NCBI GenBank assembly: GCA_029862185.1
Contig: JAOTXX010000034.1
Coordinates: forward strand, 1-41,720
Direction of reading: 5' to 3'
Source: Myxococcales bacterium
GTDB lineage: Bacteria; Myxococcota_A; Polyangia; Polyangiales; Houyiibacteriaceae
Length of the DNA stretch: 41,720 bases
The notes under the pieces were generated by a model. It worked only from the letters and a program-made list of their open reading frames with translations. It was not told where the DNA came from and did not search any database. The stretch's first letter is position 1. Each line of letters opens with the position of its first letter. Below are positions 1 to 7,796 of this stretch, piece by piece. Position numbers and translations under genes: made by a program.

Positions 1-1596
1 CTGCGCTATCACGTCGCCGTTCAAGCAGACGGCTGGCTCGGCTTTGGAGTCGGTGTCGAAGGCGAAGGCGACGCGCCTTTCGCGATTGAGGTGACGGCCG
101 ACGGGCAGCCGACGATCGAAGTCCTGACCGGGACGGCTTCGGGTGCATGGACCGACCACAAGGTCGACTTGGGCCGCTTCGCAGGCGAGACGATGAGGAT
201 CGACCTTCGCGCCAAAGGCCGGGGATCGGGGCGTCTGGCTTGGAGCTCGCCGCGAATCGTGGTGCCCCAACGGCAGGAAAGAAGCCTGGCGCCTGCGAAG
301 AACGTGATCGTGCTCGTCATCGACACTCTTCGCGCCGACAAGCTCCGGCCGTTCAACCCGCAGACGCGCGTGAAAACGCCAGCCATCGATGAGCTCGCCT
401 CCGAAGGCGTGGTCTTCGAGCTCGCGCAGTCGCCCGAGAACTGGACCAAGCCGGCGGTGGCTTCGATCCTCACCGGGCTTCACCCACAAACCCATCAGCA
501 GAAGACCGGTGATGCGGCGCTGCCGAGCTCGGCCGAGCTCTTGAGTGAGCACTTGCAGCGTGAAGGGTTTGCGACCGGAAGCTTCATCGCGAACGGCTAT
601 GTGTCTGACCGTTTTGGATTCGACCAAGGCTGGGATGACTACAGCAACTACATCCGCGAGGGGAAGAGCACCGAGGCCAAGGACGTCTTCGAGAAGGCTG
701 GCAATTGGATCGACGAGCACAAGGACGGACGGTTCTTCGCATACATTCAGACGATCGATCCACACGTGCCCTACGACCCGCCCGGGGAGTATCTCCGGAA
801 GTACGACCCGAGCGAGTATTCGGGGCAGGTCAAGCCGAGGATGACCGGTGACTTGCTCGAAAAGGCCAAGCGCAACCCACCGCAAGTCGTTTTCGACGCA
901 AGCGACAAGCGGAGATTGAAGGCGCTTCACGACGGTGAGATCACCAAACACGATCACTTCTTCGGCGCATTCTTGGAGCGCTTGAACGAGCTGGGACTCA
1001 GTGAGGACACGCTGATCGTCGTGACTTCGGATCACGGCGAGGAGTTCGATGACCACGGCTCCTGGGGACACGGCCACTCGGTGTATCAAGAGCTCCTTCA
1101 CGTGCCCCTGATGTTTCGCCTCCCGAATCGGCTCCCGGCTGGCACCAAAATCGGCGACGCGGTCAGCACGCTCGACATCTCCGCGACGGTGACCGAGCTT
1201 CTGGGCGTTTCGGAGATGGCCAGGAATGAAGGGCATGCACTCGTTGGCCTGATGCTCGGCGACGCGGCGACCCGACCGGCGGTGGCATTCAGCGACTTCC
1301 AAGACGACCGCCGCGTGATCACCAGCAGCCGATGGAAGCTGATCCTCCGCGGCAACCTGACTTCGACCATGTTCGACCTCGTGGCGGACCCCCTGGAGAC
1401 GAATCAGCTCGACGCATCCGCATTTCCCATCGCGCGGCGCTATTCACGGATGTTACTCGGTCAGTTCCTCGGAGCGACCAACCGCGGGGACTGGTTGAGC
1501 GCCGAGCAGAAGGGCGGTACACAGCTGAAGCGAGAGAACGCCGAAATGGACGACACGATTCGCGATCAGCTACGCGCGCTCGGCTACGCGCACTGA
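1..1596 (+). CDS. Sulfatase/alkaline-phosphatase superfamily hydrolase, 5' end cut by window
   Basis: The reading frame is open from base 1, so the true start lies upstream; 531 residues are visible. The first ~95 residues look like a beta-sandwich accessory region. The sulfatase fold follows: a metal-binding motif VIDTLRAD near codon 107, a nucleophile region NWTKPAVASILTG and a second metal site TSDHGEEF at codon 344. In classical sulfatases the nucleophile motif is C-x-P-S-R, with Cys converted to formylglycine. Here Thr (codon 149) sits at the Cys position and Val replaces Arg, so it is probably not a formylglycine sulfatase; Thr-nucleophile phospho-transferases or phosphodiesterases of this superfamily are closer in logic. 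The protein ends with DQLRALGYAH, a tail shared with the sulfatase-like protein at 11535-13025. The DUF3604 gene follows after 6 bases, so the two are probably co-transcribed. The substrate is unknown. Confidence 0.85.
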   Translation: MRYHVAVQADGWLGFGVGVEGEGDAPFAIEVTADGQPTIEVLTGTASGAWTDHKVDLGRFAGETMRIDLRAKGRGSGRLAWSSPRIVVPQRQERSLAPAKNVIVLVIDTLRADKLRPFNPQTRVKTPAIDELASEGVVFELAQSPENWTKPAVASILTGLHPQTHQQKTGDAALPSSAELLSEHLQREGFATGSFIANGYVSDRFGFDQGWDDYSNYIREGKSTEAKDVFEKAGNWIDEHKDGRFFAYIQTIDPHVPYDPPGEYLRKYDPSEYSGQVKPRMTGDLLEKAKRNPPQVVFDASDKRRLKALHDGEITKHDHFFGAFLERLNELGLSEDTLIVVTSDHGEEFDDHGSWGHGHSVYQELLHVPLMFRLPNRLPAGTKIGDAVSTLDISATVTELLGVSEMARNEGHALVGLMLGDAATRPAVAFSDFQDDRRVITSSRWKLILRGNLTSTMFDLVADPLETNQLDASAFPIARRYSRMLLGQFLGATNRGDWLSAEQKGGTQLKRENAEMDDTIRDQLRALGYAH

Positions 1597-1602
1597 GATC
1601 CC

Positions 1603-3477
1603 ATGCCCCTCATCGAACAGACTCCGGAGCGGTACCTGCGAAGCCCGCGCTTGGAGGCAGTGGCCGATGGAGGCGCGCTCTTGCACGTCTTCGCCTGGGG
1701 AGGGAGCGACGAAGAATGCGTCCTGCGATTCGACTTGGCGGACGACGGCGCGGTACAAGGCGAGGCAGGCTCAACGGATCATAGCGCTGCAATCATGACT
1801 TGGGCCCCGGGTGTCTCGCATCCCATCAACGACCCATGCGCCGAGCTCGCGGCGGAACATCAGGGCTGGCGCGTCGAGGTGCGGCATGAAGGCCCGCGGT
1901 CGAGTGTCGTGGTCGCGCCTCCGTCGGGTGGCGAGTTCGTCGTCTGGACGGCATTCGGAATTGCGGCCGCACCCTGCATCAGCGCTGCACCCGGCGGCTC
2001 CTGGGTCGGATTTCACCACGACGTTCGGGAAGACACGGGGGTTCCCGACATCGCGAAGTGGATCGCCGTTCGCTTCGTCGACATGGAGGGCAGGGTCTTC
2101 GAGCCGGCGGGGCCGATGACCGATCGAGACCGGGACCTCGGGGGCGAAGAGCAGGGCTTCGAGTTCCCCGCCATCGTGGTCGGCGACGATGGCGCGATCG
2201 ATCTCTTTGGGCGCGGCTCCCATACGATGTACCGCCAGCGGCTCAACGCGGATGGCTTCGCCGCCCGTGTTCGGATCGATGATGCCCAGTGGGGGTGTCG
2301 CGGAAGGCGGGTGACCGCGGCTCGCCTCGCGAGCGGAACGACGCTGGCTGCCTGGCGCAGTCGCAGGGGCATTCGAATCGAATCGTTCGCTGGACCTTCC
2401 GGCGGCGCGCCCGAGCTCGTCGACGCGAAAATTGAAGCTGGCGAATTTCAACCGGCGCCGGCACACGTGACGGCATGGTCGGGGCCACAGGTCTTGTTTG
2501 GTGACATCCAGCAGCACAGTGCCCATTCGGACGGCGTGGGGAGTGCGGACGAAGCCTATCTTCGCGCGCGCTACCGGTACGGCGACGACTTCGCGGCGCT
2601 CACCGATCACGAGTCGTTTCTCGGCAAACGAATCGGGCCCGGCGAGTGGGCATACCTGCAGGCCGTTACCGAACGGCACGATGAACCCGGCGAGTTTGCC
2701 ACGATCGTTGCGTACGAATGGACAGGCAAGTCGTTTCCGGGGCCGGGACACAAGTGTATTTACCTTCCGGGCCCTGGATTTCCGATCATCTCTCGCGACG
2801 ACGTTTCCGAGGGGCGGGACATCGTCCAGCAGATCAGCGCGCAGGGTGCGTTTACAGGGCCGCACCACATCGGTTGGACGGGCGCCGACGTTCCCGGACA
2901 CGACCCCGAAGGGCAACCAGTTTGGGAGATCTGCTCGTGCCACGGCTGCTACGAGCACCCCGATCATCCGCTCGGGTACCGTGGCGAGCTCAACGACCAG
3001 TTCGCCAAACCGCTGCTCGACGCGGGCCTGCGCTTCGGTTTCATCGCAAACTCGGACAGCCACGGGCTCCTTTGGCATCACGGCGAATGCCGAAAGCGCG
3101 ACCCGTTTCGAACAGGGCTGACAGCGGTCATCTGCGCAACCCGCACGCGGGAGGCGATTCTCGAAGCGATTCGCGATCGCCGATGTTACGCAACCAGCGG
3201 CGCCAAGATTCTGCTCGACGTGCACGTCGCCGGGTTCCCGATGGGGAGCGAGCTCGACATCGATGGGTCGGTCGAGGTCCATGCGCGAGCGCTTGGGACG
3301 ACCGACATCGAACGCATCGAGCTGGTGACGCCCGATGGTGTGGTGGCGTCGGACGAGCCGAAGTCTCCATCCGCGTCGTTCGCTGGCGAGGTCGATGCCA
3401 CGTACGTGTACTGTCGCGTGACCCAGGCCGACGGCGAGATGGCCTGGTCAAGCCCCATCTTCTTCAACCGCGCCTAG
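1603..3477 (+). CDS. DUF3604/PHP-like metal-dependent hydrolase
   Basis: 624 residues in two parts. Residues 1-290 are beta-rich, without a recognisable catalytic motif, and may be a propeller or sandwich domain. From 299 the protein resembles DUF3604, a PHP-like metallohydrolase group: FGDIQQHSAHSDG (H305, H308), LTDHES (D335, H336) and NSDSHG (D485, H487) are the expected metal ligands. Residues ~535-620 are beta-rich again. No signal peptide is evident, so it looks cytoplasmic unless the start is elsewhere. The ATG lies 6 bases after the sulfatase-like gene, suggesting joint action on one phosphorylated or sulfated compound. That link is inference from proximity. The stop codon lies inside the stem of the following terminator. 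Confidence 0.8.
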   Translation: MPLIEQTPERYLRSPRLEAVADGGALLHVFAWGGSDEECVLRFDLADDGAVQGEAGSTDHSAAIMTWAPGVSHPINDPCAELAAEHQGWRVEVRHEGPRSSVVVAPPSGGEFVVWTAFGIAAAPCISAAPGGSWVGFHHDVREDTGVPDIAKWIAVRFVDMEGRVFEPAGPMTDRDRDLGGEEQGFEFPAIVVGDDGAIDLFGRGSHTMYRQRLNADGFAARVRIDDAQWGCRGRRVTAARLASGTTLAAWRSRRGIRIESFAGPSGGAPELVDAKIEAGEFQPAPAHVTAWSGPQVLFGDIQQHSAHSDGVGSADEAYLRARYRYGDDFAALTDHESFLGKRIGPGEWAYLQAVTERHDEPGEFATIVAYEWTGKSFPGPGHKCIYLPGPGFPIISRDDVSEGRDIVQQISAQGAFTGPHHIGWTGADVPGHDPEGQPVWEICSCHGCYEHPDHPLGYRGELNDQFAKPLLDAGLRFGFIANSDSHGLLWHHGECRKRDPFRTGLTAVICATRTREAILEAIRDRRCYATSGAKILLDVHVAGFPMGSELDIDGSVEVHARALGTTDIERIELVTPDGVVASDEPKSPSASFAGEVDATYVYCRVTQADGEMAWSSPIFFNRA

Positions 3478-3505
3478 TGTGCGGATCTTTTCTCTCGCAC
3501 ACTAG
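3474..3505. terminator. Bidirectional hairpin terminator between convergent genes
   Basis: A perfect 10-bp stem: CTAGTGTGCG (3474-3483) pairs with CGCACACTAG (3496-3505) around a 12-base T-rich loop. It lies between the DUF3604 gene (+) and hisS (-), which converge here. The TAG stop of the + gene (3475-3477) is part of the left arm. There is no clean T tract after the stem on either strand, so the efficiency and type of termination are uncertain. Confidence 0.65.
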
Positions 3506-3515
3506 TGTGACGGGG

Positions 3516-4775
3516 TCAGTCGGATAGCAGAGATTTGGCGCGGGCTGCGGCATCGGTGCGGGGTACCTGCTCCTGGGTCTTGTTCTTCAGATCCTTGAGC
3601 TGGACGACGCCTTCTTCGACCTCGGACTCTCCGAGGATCATCGCGATCCGAGCGTCGATCTTATCGGCTCGGCGCAGCTGGCTCTTGAGCGAGCCGCCGC
3701 GAAGGTCGCTCTCCACGCGAAGCCCGGCGTCTCGAAGCTCGCGCCCGAGCAAGGTTGCCTGGCCACGGACGCTGGCTTGTGCGGCCACGATGAAGACGTC
3801 GACGTGCGATTCGGTGTCCGCTTCGGGCATGGCCATCAGCAAGCGCTCGAGTCCCATCGCGAAGCCGATCGCCGGGGTGTCCGGCCCGTCGAAGCTCCTC
3901 ACCATTTGATCGTATCGGCCCCCTCCGAGCAACGCGTTTTGAGCGCCTAGCCCTTCACCTTTGCCAAGCACTTCGAAGAGCGTCCGGCTGTAGTAGTCGA
4001 GCCCTCTCACGAGGGAGCCGTCTACGCGGTATGGTGTCCCGAGGATGGTCAAGGTCTCTTGAAGCCCATCGAAGTGGGCCCGGTCTTCGTCGGTAAGGTG
4101 CTTCAAGATCGACGGCGCTCCCGCTGCGATCTCAGAGCAGCGCGGCACCTTGCAGTCCAGCACTCGAAGCGGGTTCGCATCCATGCGACGCTGACAGTCC
4201 GGGCAGAGCTCGGCGCGATACGGCGTAAGATATCCGAGCAGCGCGTCGCGATAACTCTCGCGCGTCTCCGGTCCGCCGATCGAGTTGACCAGCACTTCGA
4301 CGTCGCTGATGCCGAGGCTTGCGATGAAACCGACGACCATGTCGATCACTTCGGCATCGACGTAGGGGCCCGGATCGCCGAAGACTTCGATCCCGGCTTG
4401 GTAGAACTGCCGGAAACGCCCCTTGGCAGGCCGCTCGCGCCGATACATCGGGCCGATATAGTACCACTTGGTGACCGGCTCGCGGGCCTGCACGCTGTGC
4501 TGCACGTACGCGCGGACCGACGACGCCGTGCCCTCGGGGCGCAGCGTGAGCGATTTCTCACCCCGGTCGGTGAACGTGTACATCTCTTTTTCCACGATGT
4601 CGGTCGTTTCGCCGATCGAGCGTACGAACAGGGCGGTCGGTTCCAAGATGGGGAAGCGCACTTCCCGGAAACCATAGCCTTCGACTCGCGTGCGGAACGC
4701 GTTCTCGAGGCGGTGCCATTTCGAGATCTCGTCCGGCAGGATGTCTTTCATCCCCTTGACGGCGCGGAGGCTCAT
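3516..4775 (-). CDS. hisS: Histidyl-tRNA synthetase
   Basis: Class II aminoacyl-tRNA synthetase, 419 residues, the usual length. It charges tRNA-His with histidine in the cytoplasm. Visible motifs are the N-terminal VKGMKDILPDE, class II motif 2 in YYIGPMYRRERPAKGRFRQF, the histidine-specific GLDYYSRTLFEV, and the motif 3 region AIGFAMGLERLL. The C-terminal anticodon-binding domain begins near residue 325. It is the last gene of a minus-strand run, 113 bases after the exported AMIN-like gene. That spacer holds a 15-base palindrome (4828-4842) and a small GC hairpin (4853-4865). Confidence 0.97.
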   Translation of the reverse strand: MSLRAVKGMKDILPDEISKWHRLENAFRTRVEGYGFREVRFPILEPTALFVRSIGETTDIVEKEMYTFTDRGEKSLTLRPEGTASSVRAYVQHSVQAREPVTKWYYIGPMYRRERPAKGRFRQFYQAGIEVFGDPGPYVDAEVIDMVVGFIASLGISDVEVLVNSIGGPETRESYRDALLGYLTPYRAELCPDCQRRMDANPLRVLDCKVPRCSEIAAGAPSILKHLTDEDRAHFDGLQETLTILGTPYRVDGSLVRGLDYYSRTLFEVLGKGEGLGAQNALLGGGRYDQMVRSFDGPDTPAIGFAMGLERLLMAMPEADTESHVDVFIVAAQASVRGQATLLGRELRDAGLRVESDLRGGSLKSQLRRADKIDARIAMILGESEVEEGVVQLKDLKNKTQEQVPRTDAAARAKSLLSD

Positions 4776-4827
4776 GGCGTCCGGTTACTCGATGCGACCC
4801 CTTCAAGCAAGGACGCAACCCCGCGGG

Positions 4828-4842
4828 CGATGCCAGGCATCG
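4828..4842. repeat. 15-base palindrome upstream of hisS
   Basis: CGATGCC-A-GGCATCG, two perfect 7-base arms around one central base, about 53 bases upstream of the hisS start. A second hairpin, GGGCC-TTC-GGCCC, lies at 4853-4865. Either could be an operator or a weak RNA hairpin; there is no T tract. No function can be assigned. Confidence 0.4.
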
Positions 4843-4888
4843 GCTTCACGTTGGGCCTTCGGCCCGTGGGCGACGCGAAGCGACGGTT

Positions 4889-5368
4889 TTACGGGCTGAA
4901 CTTGACGAAGACGTAGTTGAACCCGTCTTTGCCCATCTTCTGAGTGATACTCGGGGTGACGTCTTCACGCATCTCGAAAATCATCACCAAGTCCTTCTTG
5001 CCTTTGCGCTGCACGGTCGCCCGAGTCACCGGCGTGTCGAAGAACTGAGTTTCGAGCGGCAGGAAGTTATTTTTGAGATGAACCTGCGTGTGGTGCAGGA
5101 CCAACTCGAGGCGTCCGCCGGACTTCTTGGTACCGAACTTCACTGGTTTCGATGTTTGGATGAAGAACGACGAGCCGTCCTCCAACATCATGAAGCCGGG
5201 CCAGGTGAGCATGATCGCCCCTTCGGGAATCTCGTCCGCCTTGGGCGGCAAGTTCTCGGACGTCTCCGAGCCCGGGGTCACGCCGGCGTACGAGGACTCC
5301 TCCGCCGCGGCAATGCCGGCCGAGCTGGCGAACAAGACGATGAACGCGATGATGGATCTCTTCCCCAC
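4889..5368 (-). CDS. Small exported protein, AMIN-like
   Basis: The chosen GTG start at 5368 gives 159 residues beginning VGKRSIIAFIVLFASSAG, a clear signal peptide with probable cleavage after AIAAA-type residues. The longer frame up to 5617 overlaps the VWA gene and is Arg/Pro-rich shadow sequence. The mature part is beta-rich, with alternating hydrophobic residues and the segment PVTRATVQRKGKKDLVMIFE. This is the pattern of AMIN domains, which bind cell-wall or envelope components in amidases and secretins. The assignment is by pattern only. A GGGAG ribosome-binding site is present but unusually close to the GTG. It lies 68 bases after the VWA gene; the spacer contains an inverted repeat (5403-5428). 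Confidence 0.65.
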   Translation of the reverse strand: MGKRSIIAFIVLFASSAGIAAAEESSYAGVTPGSETSENLPPKADEIPEGAIMLTWPGFMMLEDGSSFFIQTSKPVKFGTKKSGGRLELVLHHTQVHLKNNFLPLETQFFDTPVTRATVQRKGKKDLVMIFEMREDVTPSITQKMGKDGFNYVFVKFSP

Positions 5369-5402
5369 GCTCCCAGGGTACGCGACCCTGCGGCCGGGGC
5401 CC

Positions 5403-5428
5403 AAATTTCGCTCTGGGACCCGAAATTT
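5403..5428. repeat. Inverted repeat AAATTTCG/CGAAATTT
   Basis: Two perfect 8-base arms, AAATTTCG at 5403-5410 and CGAAATTT at 5421-5428, separated by 10 bases, in the gap between the VWA gene and the AMIN-like gene. The AT-rich arms stand out in GC-rich DNA. The site is just upstream of the AMIN-like start on the minus strand, so an operator or an RNA hairpin are both possible. Confidence 0.45.
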
Positions 5429-5436
5429 CAAGCGCC

Positions 5437-6609
5437 TCAGTGGCCCTTGCCGCCCTTGAGCAAATGGCCGACGCCTTCGCCGAGCCCTTCCAGGGTGAGC
5501 GGGAACATGTCGAACGCCTGTCGGACGTACTCGATGGTGTTTCCGGTCCAGTAGCGCTGCGGCTCCGGGTTGAGCCATATGCTGCGGTGATAGTGCTGGC
5601 TCAGCATCATGAGCCACTGCAGGCCTTCGATGCCCCGGTCGTCGCCGAGGTCGAGTGAGCCGCCCGCCGCAAGAAGCTCGTAGGGCGCCATGAGCGCATC
5701 GCCGACCATGATGAGCTTGTAGTGCGGCCCCGTCTCGTGGAGCAGGTCACGAATCTTGATGGGTGTGTCGAAGCGCTCGGTTTCGTAGACGTGGCCGTAG
5801 ACGCAGTTATGGAAATAATAGGTGCGCAGCTCTTTGAAGTGGGTCGACTTCTTGGCCGCCGAAAATAGCCGAGAGCACAGGTGGGCGAAGGGGTCCATCG
5901 AGCCGCCGACGTCCATCATCAAGATGATGCGGGTGTTGTGGCGCCGGGGAGGGCGGGTGACCACCTCCAGCTCTCCGGCGTTCTGTGCCGTTGCATCGAT
6001 GGTGCCTTCGAGGTCCAGCTCTTCCTCGCCACCTTCGCGCGCAAAGAGACGGAGCTTACGGAGCGCGACCTGCATTTGGCGAACGTCGAGGGTGAGGTCC
6101 TGGCGGTACGGGCGATAGAGACGCGCATCGGCAACCTTCACCGCGCTTCGGCCTCCACCGGTGCCTCCAATTCGGAAGCCTTTGGGCGCGCGGCCGCTGT
6201 GACCAAAGGGTGAGGTGCCTCCGGTGCCGATCCACTTGTTCCCGCCGTCGTGCTGCTCGTCCTGCTCAGCGAGACGCTCTTCGAAGAGCTTGCGAAGCTC
6301 GTCGAGGTCGAGGTTTTCGACGAACTCGCGTTGCTCGTCGGTGAGCTCGGCCATGTTCTCTTTGGCCTGCTGCAGCCAGTCCCAAAGCTCGTCCTTGAGC
6401 TTCTTGGATTCGATCTCGATGCCCTTGAAAAACGAAAGAAAGGCTTCGTCGAATGAATCGAGGTGCGCCTCGCTGTGAATCATCACCGAGCGGGCAACAT
6501 TGTAAAAACCGTCGAGCGAGCTGTCGTGAAGTCCAGCTTTCAGTGCTTGAGCGAGCGCGATGACCTCTTGCGTCCCAACCGGGACGCCGCGGCCGCGAAG
6601 CTCATACAT
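5437..6609 (-). CDS. VWA-domain protein, CoxE family
   Basis: 390 residues, with no signal peptide or membrane segment. The N-terminal half is helical and charged (about 60-120 is coiled-coil-like), then a Gly-rich linker (~127-155), then a von Willebrand A domain. The MIDAS motif is DVGGSMD at 233-239; Gly replaces the first Ser of the usual DxSxS, a variant I associate with CoxE-like VWA proteins. The gene starts 16 bases after the MoxR gene on the same strand. MoxR-VWA pairs act as chaperone machines that mature or remodel partner proteins, for example in metal-cofactor insertion. The client here is unknown. The ATG at 6609 has no strong ribosome-binding site, so coupling to the MoxR gene is likely. 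Confidence 0.88.
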   Translation of the reverse strand: MYELRGRGVPVGTQEVIALAQALKAGLHDSSLDGFYNVARSVMIHSEAHLDSFDEAFLSFFKGIEIESKKLKDELWDWLQQAKENMAELTDEQREFVENLDLDELRKLFEERLAEQDEQHDGGNKWIGTGGTSPFGHSGRAPKGFRIGGTGGGRSAVKVADARLYRPYRQDLTLDVRQMQVALRKLRLFAREGGEEELDLEGTIDATAQNAGELEVVTRPPRRHNTRIILMMDVGGSMDPFAHLCSRLFSAAKKSTHFKELRTYYFHNCVYGHVYETERFDTPIKIRDLLHETGPHYKLIMVGDALMAPYELLAAGGSLDLGDDRGIEGLQWLMMLSQHYHRSIWLNPEPQRYWTGNTIEYVRQAFDMFPLTLEGLGEGVGHLLKGGKGH

Positions 6610-6625
6610 GAAAGGGACTAGGATG

Positions 6626-7468
6626 TTAGCTTCTCCATTGTCGGCCGCCCGACAGCTGATCTGCGAAGGCGACGAGGTCTTGTTCTTTCTTGAGCAAGGC
6701 GCCCAAGAACGGAAGATTCTCTTCGAGCTTCACGCTCTCGATGCCGGCGCGCTGAAGAACCGCGATCCAGTCGACGAGCTCGCTGGTGCTCGGACGCTTG
6801 CGGAGCCGTCGCATGCTCCGGATTTCGTAGAAGGTTTTGAGCGCTTGCTCGGCGAGGCTTTCGTGGACTTTGGGGTGATGGACCTGGACGATCTCAGTCA
6901 TCAGCTCCGGCGTTGGGAAATCGATGAAGTGAAATACGCAGCGTCGAAGGAACGCGTCGGGCAGCTCCTTCTCGGCGTTGCTGGTGATGATCACGATGGG
7001 ACGCTGCGCGGCGACGATGTCCTGCTGTGTTTCGTCGACGTGGAACTGCATCCGATCGAGCTCGTTGAGAAGATCGTTCGGGAACTCCACGTCGGCCTTG
7101 TCGATTTCGTCGATCAGTAGAACCACGCGCTCTTTGGCGTCGAAAGACTCTCCCATCGGGCCGAGCTTGATGTACTGGCTGATGTCGTTGACGTCCTTGT
7201 CTCCAAACCGGGAGTCGTAGAGACGCTGCACCGTGTCGTACACGTAGAGGCCGTCTTGAGCGCGGGTCGTGCTCCGGATGTTCCAACGAATCAGGGGGAG
7301 GCCGAGTGATTGGGAGACCGCGTCGGCGAGAAGGGTCTTGCCGGTGCCCGGCTCGCCTCGAATCAGGAGCGGCCGCTCGAGCACGACAGCGCAGTTCACG
7401 GCAGATTCGAGTGCCTCGCTTGTGAGATAAGTAGAAGTGCCCGAAAAACGTCGAAAATCGTCAGCCAT
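6626..7468 (-). CDS. MoxR-family AAA+ ATPase
   Basis: 280 residues from the ATG at 7468 (a GTG at 7486 would add six). Walker A is GEPGTGKT at 38-45, Walker B is VVLLIDEID at 115-123, sensor 1 is the IITSNAEKELPDAF segment, and the Arg finger region is FLRRCVFHF. Length and motifs fit MoxR ATPases, which hydrolyse ATP in the cytoplasm to remodel partners together with a VWA protein. The partner is the next gene downstream (5437-6609). No promoter was clearly recognised in the 310 bases upstream. Confidence 0.92.
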   Translation of the reverse strand: MADDFRRFSGTSTYLTSEALESAVNCAVVLERPLLIRGEPGTGKTLLADAVSQSLGLPLIRWNIRSTTRAQDGLYVYDTVQRLYDSRFGDKDVNDISQYIKLGPMGESFDAKERVVLLIDEIDKADVEFPNDLLNELDRMQFHVDETQQDIVAAQRPIVIITSNAEKELPDAFLRRCVFHFIDFPTPELMTEIVQVHHPKVHESLAEQALKTFYEIRSMRRLRKRPSTSELVDWIAVLQRAGIESVKLEENLPFLGALLKKEQDLVAFADQLSGGRQWRS

Positions 7469-7549
7469 GGAGCCGAAATGTATCACGCTCCGGCAGATTG
7501 GCGACCGAGAGGGCGGCGGGCAGGCGGATGCTGCAGGGGTGCAGGGACA

Positions 7550-7629
7550 GTGTCAGCGCCAGTGTCAGCGCCAGCGCCACCCCGTAAAGTCGATGCTTCG
7601 CATCGCCCACGGGGCCAGGTGTCAGCGCC
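7550..7629. repeat. Short direct repeats GTGTCAGCGCC
   Basis: Copies at 7550-7560, 7562-7572 and 7619-7629. The first two are in tandem with a 12-base period. Similar GTCAGCGTCAGTGCC-type low-complexity DNA occurs inside the coding region at 31565-31610, where it encodes an acidic linker. Slippage-prone microsatellite-like DNA is the simplest reading. Confidence 0.6.
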
Positions 7630-7700
7630 GGTGACCGTGGCCAGGACCGCGTCGGAAAGCAGGCACATTACGCCGAGTTAACTAGCCGCGCGGGTGGATT

Positions 7701-7768
7701 GCGACCCTCCTTGACAGTCCCCAGACCACAACGAATAGTAGCGCGTTATTGTGGCCTGGGAGGGTCGC
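7701..7768. promoter_or_regulatory. Nested inverted repeats enclosing the fab-operon promoter
   Basis: Outer arms GCGACCCTCC (7701-7710) and GGAGGGTCGC (7759-7768) are a perfect 10-base inverted repeat. Inner arms CCAGACCACAA (7721-7731) and TTGTGGCCTGG (7749-7759) match in 10 of 11 positions. The -35 box lies between the left arms and the -10 in the central loop, so a dimeric regulator could cover or bridge the promoter. A hairpin in an RNA started further upstream is the alternative. Confidence 0.5.
7711..7739 (+). promoter_or_regulatory. Candidate sigma-70 promoter for YceD-rpmF-fab operon
   Basis: TTGACA (7711-7716, perfect -35), a 17-base spacer, then AATAGT (7734-7739, four of six matches to the -10). 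Transcription would start near 7746, giving a leader of about 50 bases before the ATG at 7797. Confidence 0.6.
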
Positions 7769-7796
7769 TTGGTCGTCGCCTATCCCGCTGAATTCA

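Larger units (their letters stand above)
7487..7796. other. Non-coding stretch between MoxR and the YceD-rpmF-fab operon
   Basis: About 310 bases without a supported gene. It holds three copies of GTGTCAGCGCC (7550-7629), a small hairpin CGATGC-TTC-GCATCG (7591-7605), a candidate sigma-70 type promoter (7711-7739) and nested inverted repeats around it (7701-7768). Short open frames here have atypical composition and no recognisable sequence. Confidence 0.6.

Noticed and set aside
1771-3282. 503-codon open frame antisense to the DUF3604 gene
   Set aside because: Long antisense frames are expected in GC-rich codon-biased DNA; no recognisable domain, and the + strand protein has clear PHP motifs.
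5369-5617. N-terminal extension of the AMIN-like protein
   Set aside because: Lies inside the VWA gene, is low-complexity Arg/Pro, and would bury the signal peptide.
7550-7629. Repeats considered as a CRISPR array
   Set aside because: Units are 11 bases, two are adjacent without spacers, and no cas genes are near.
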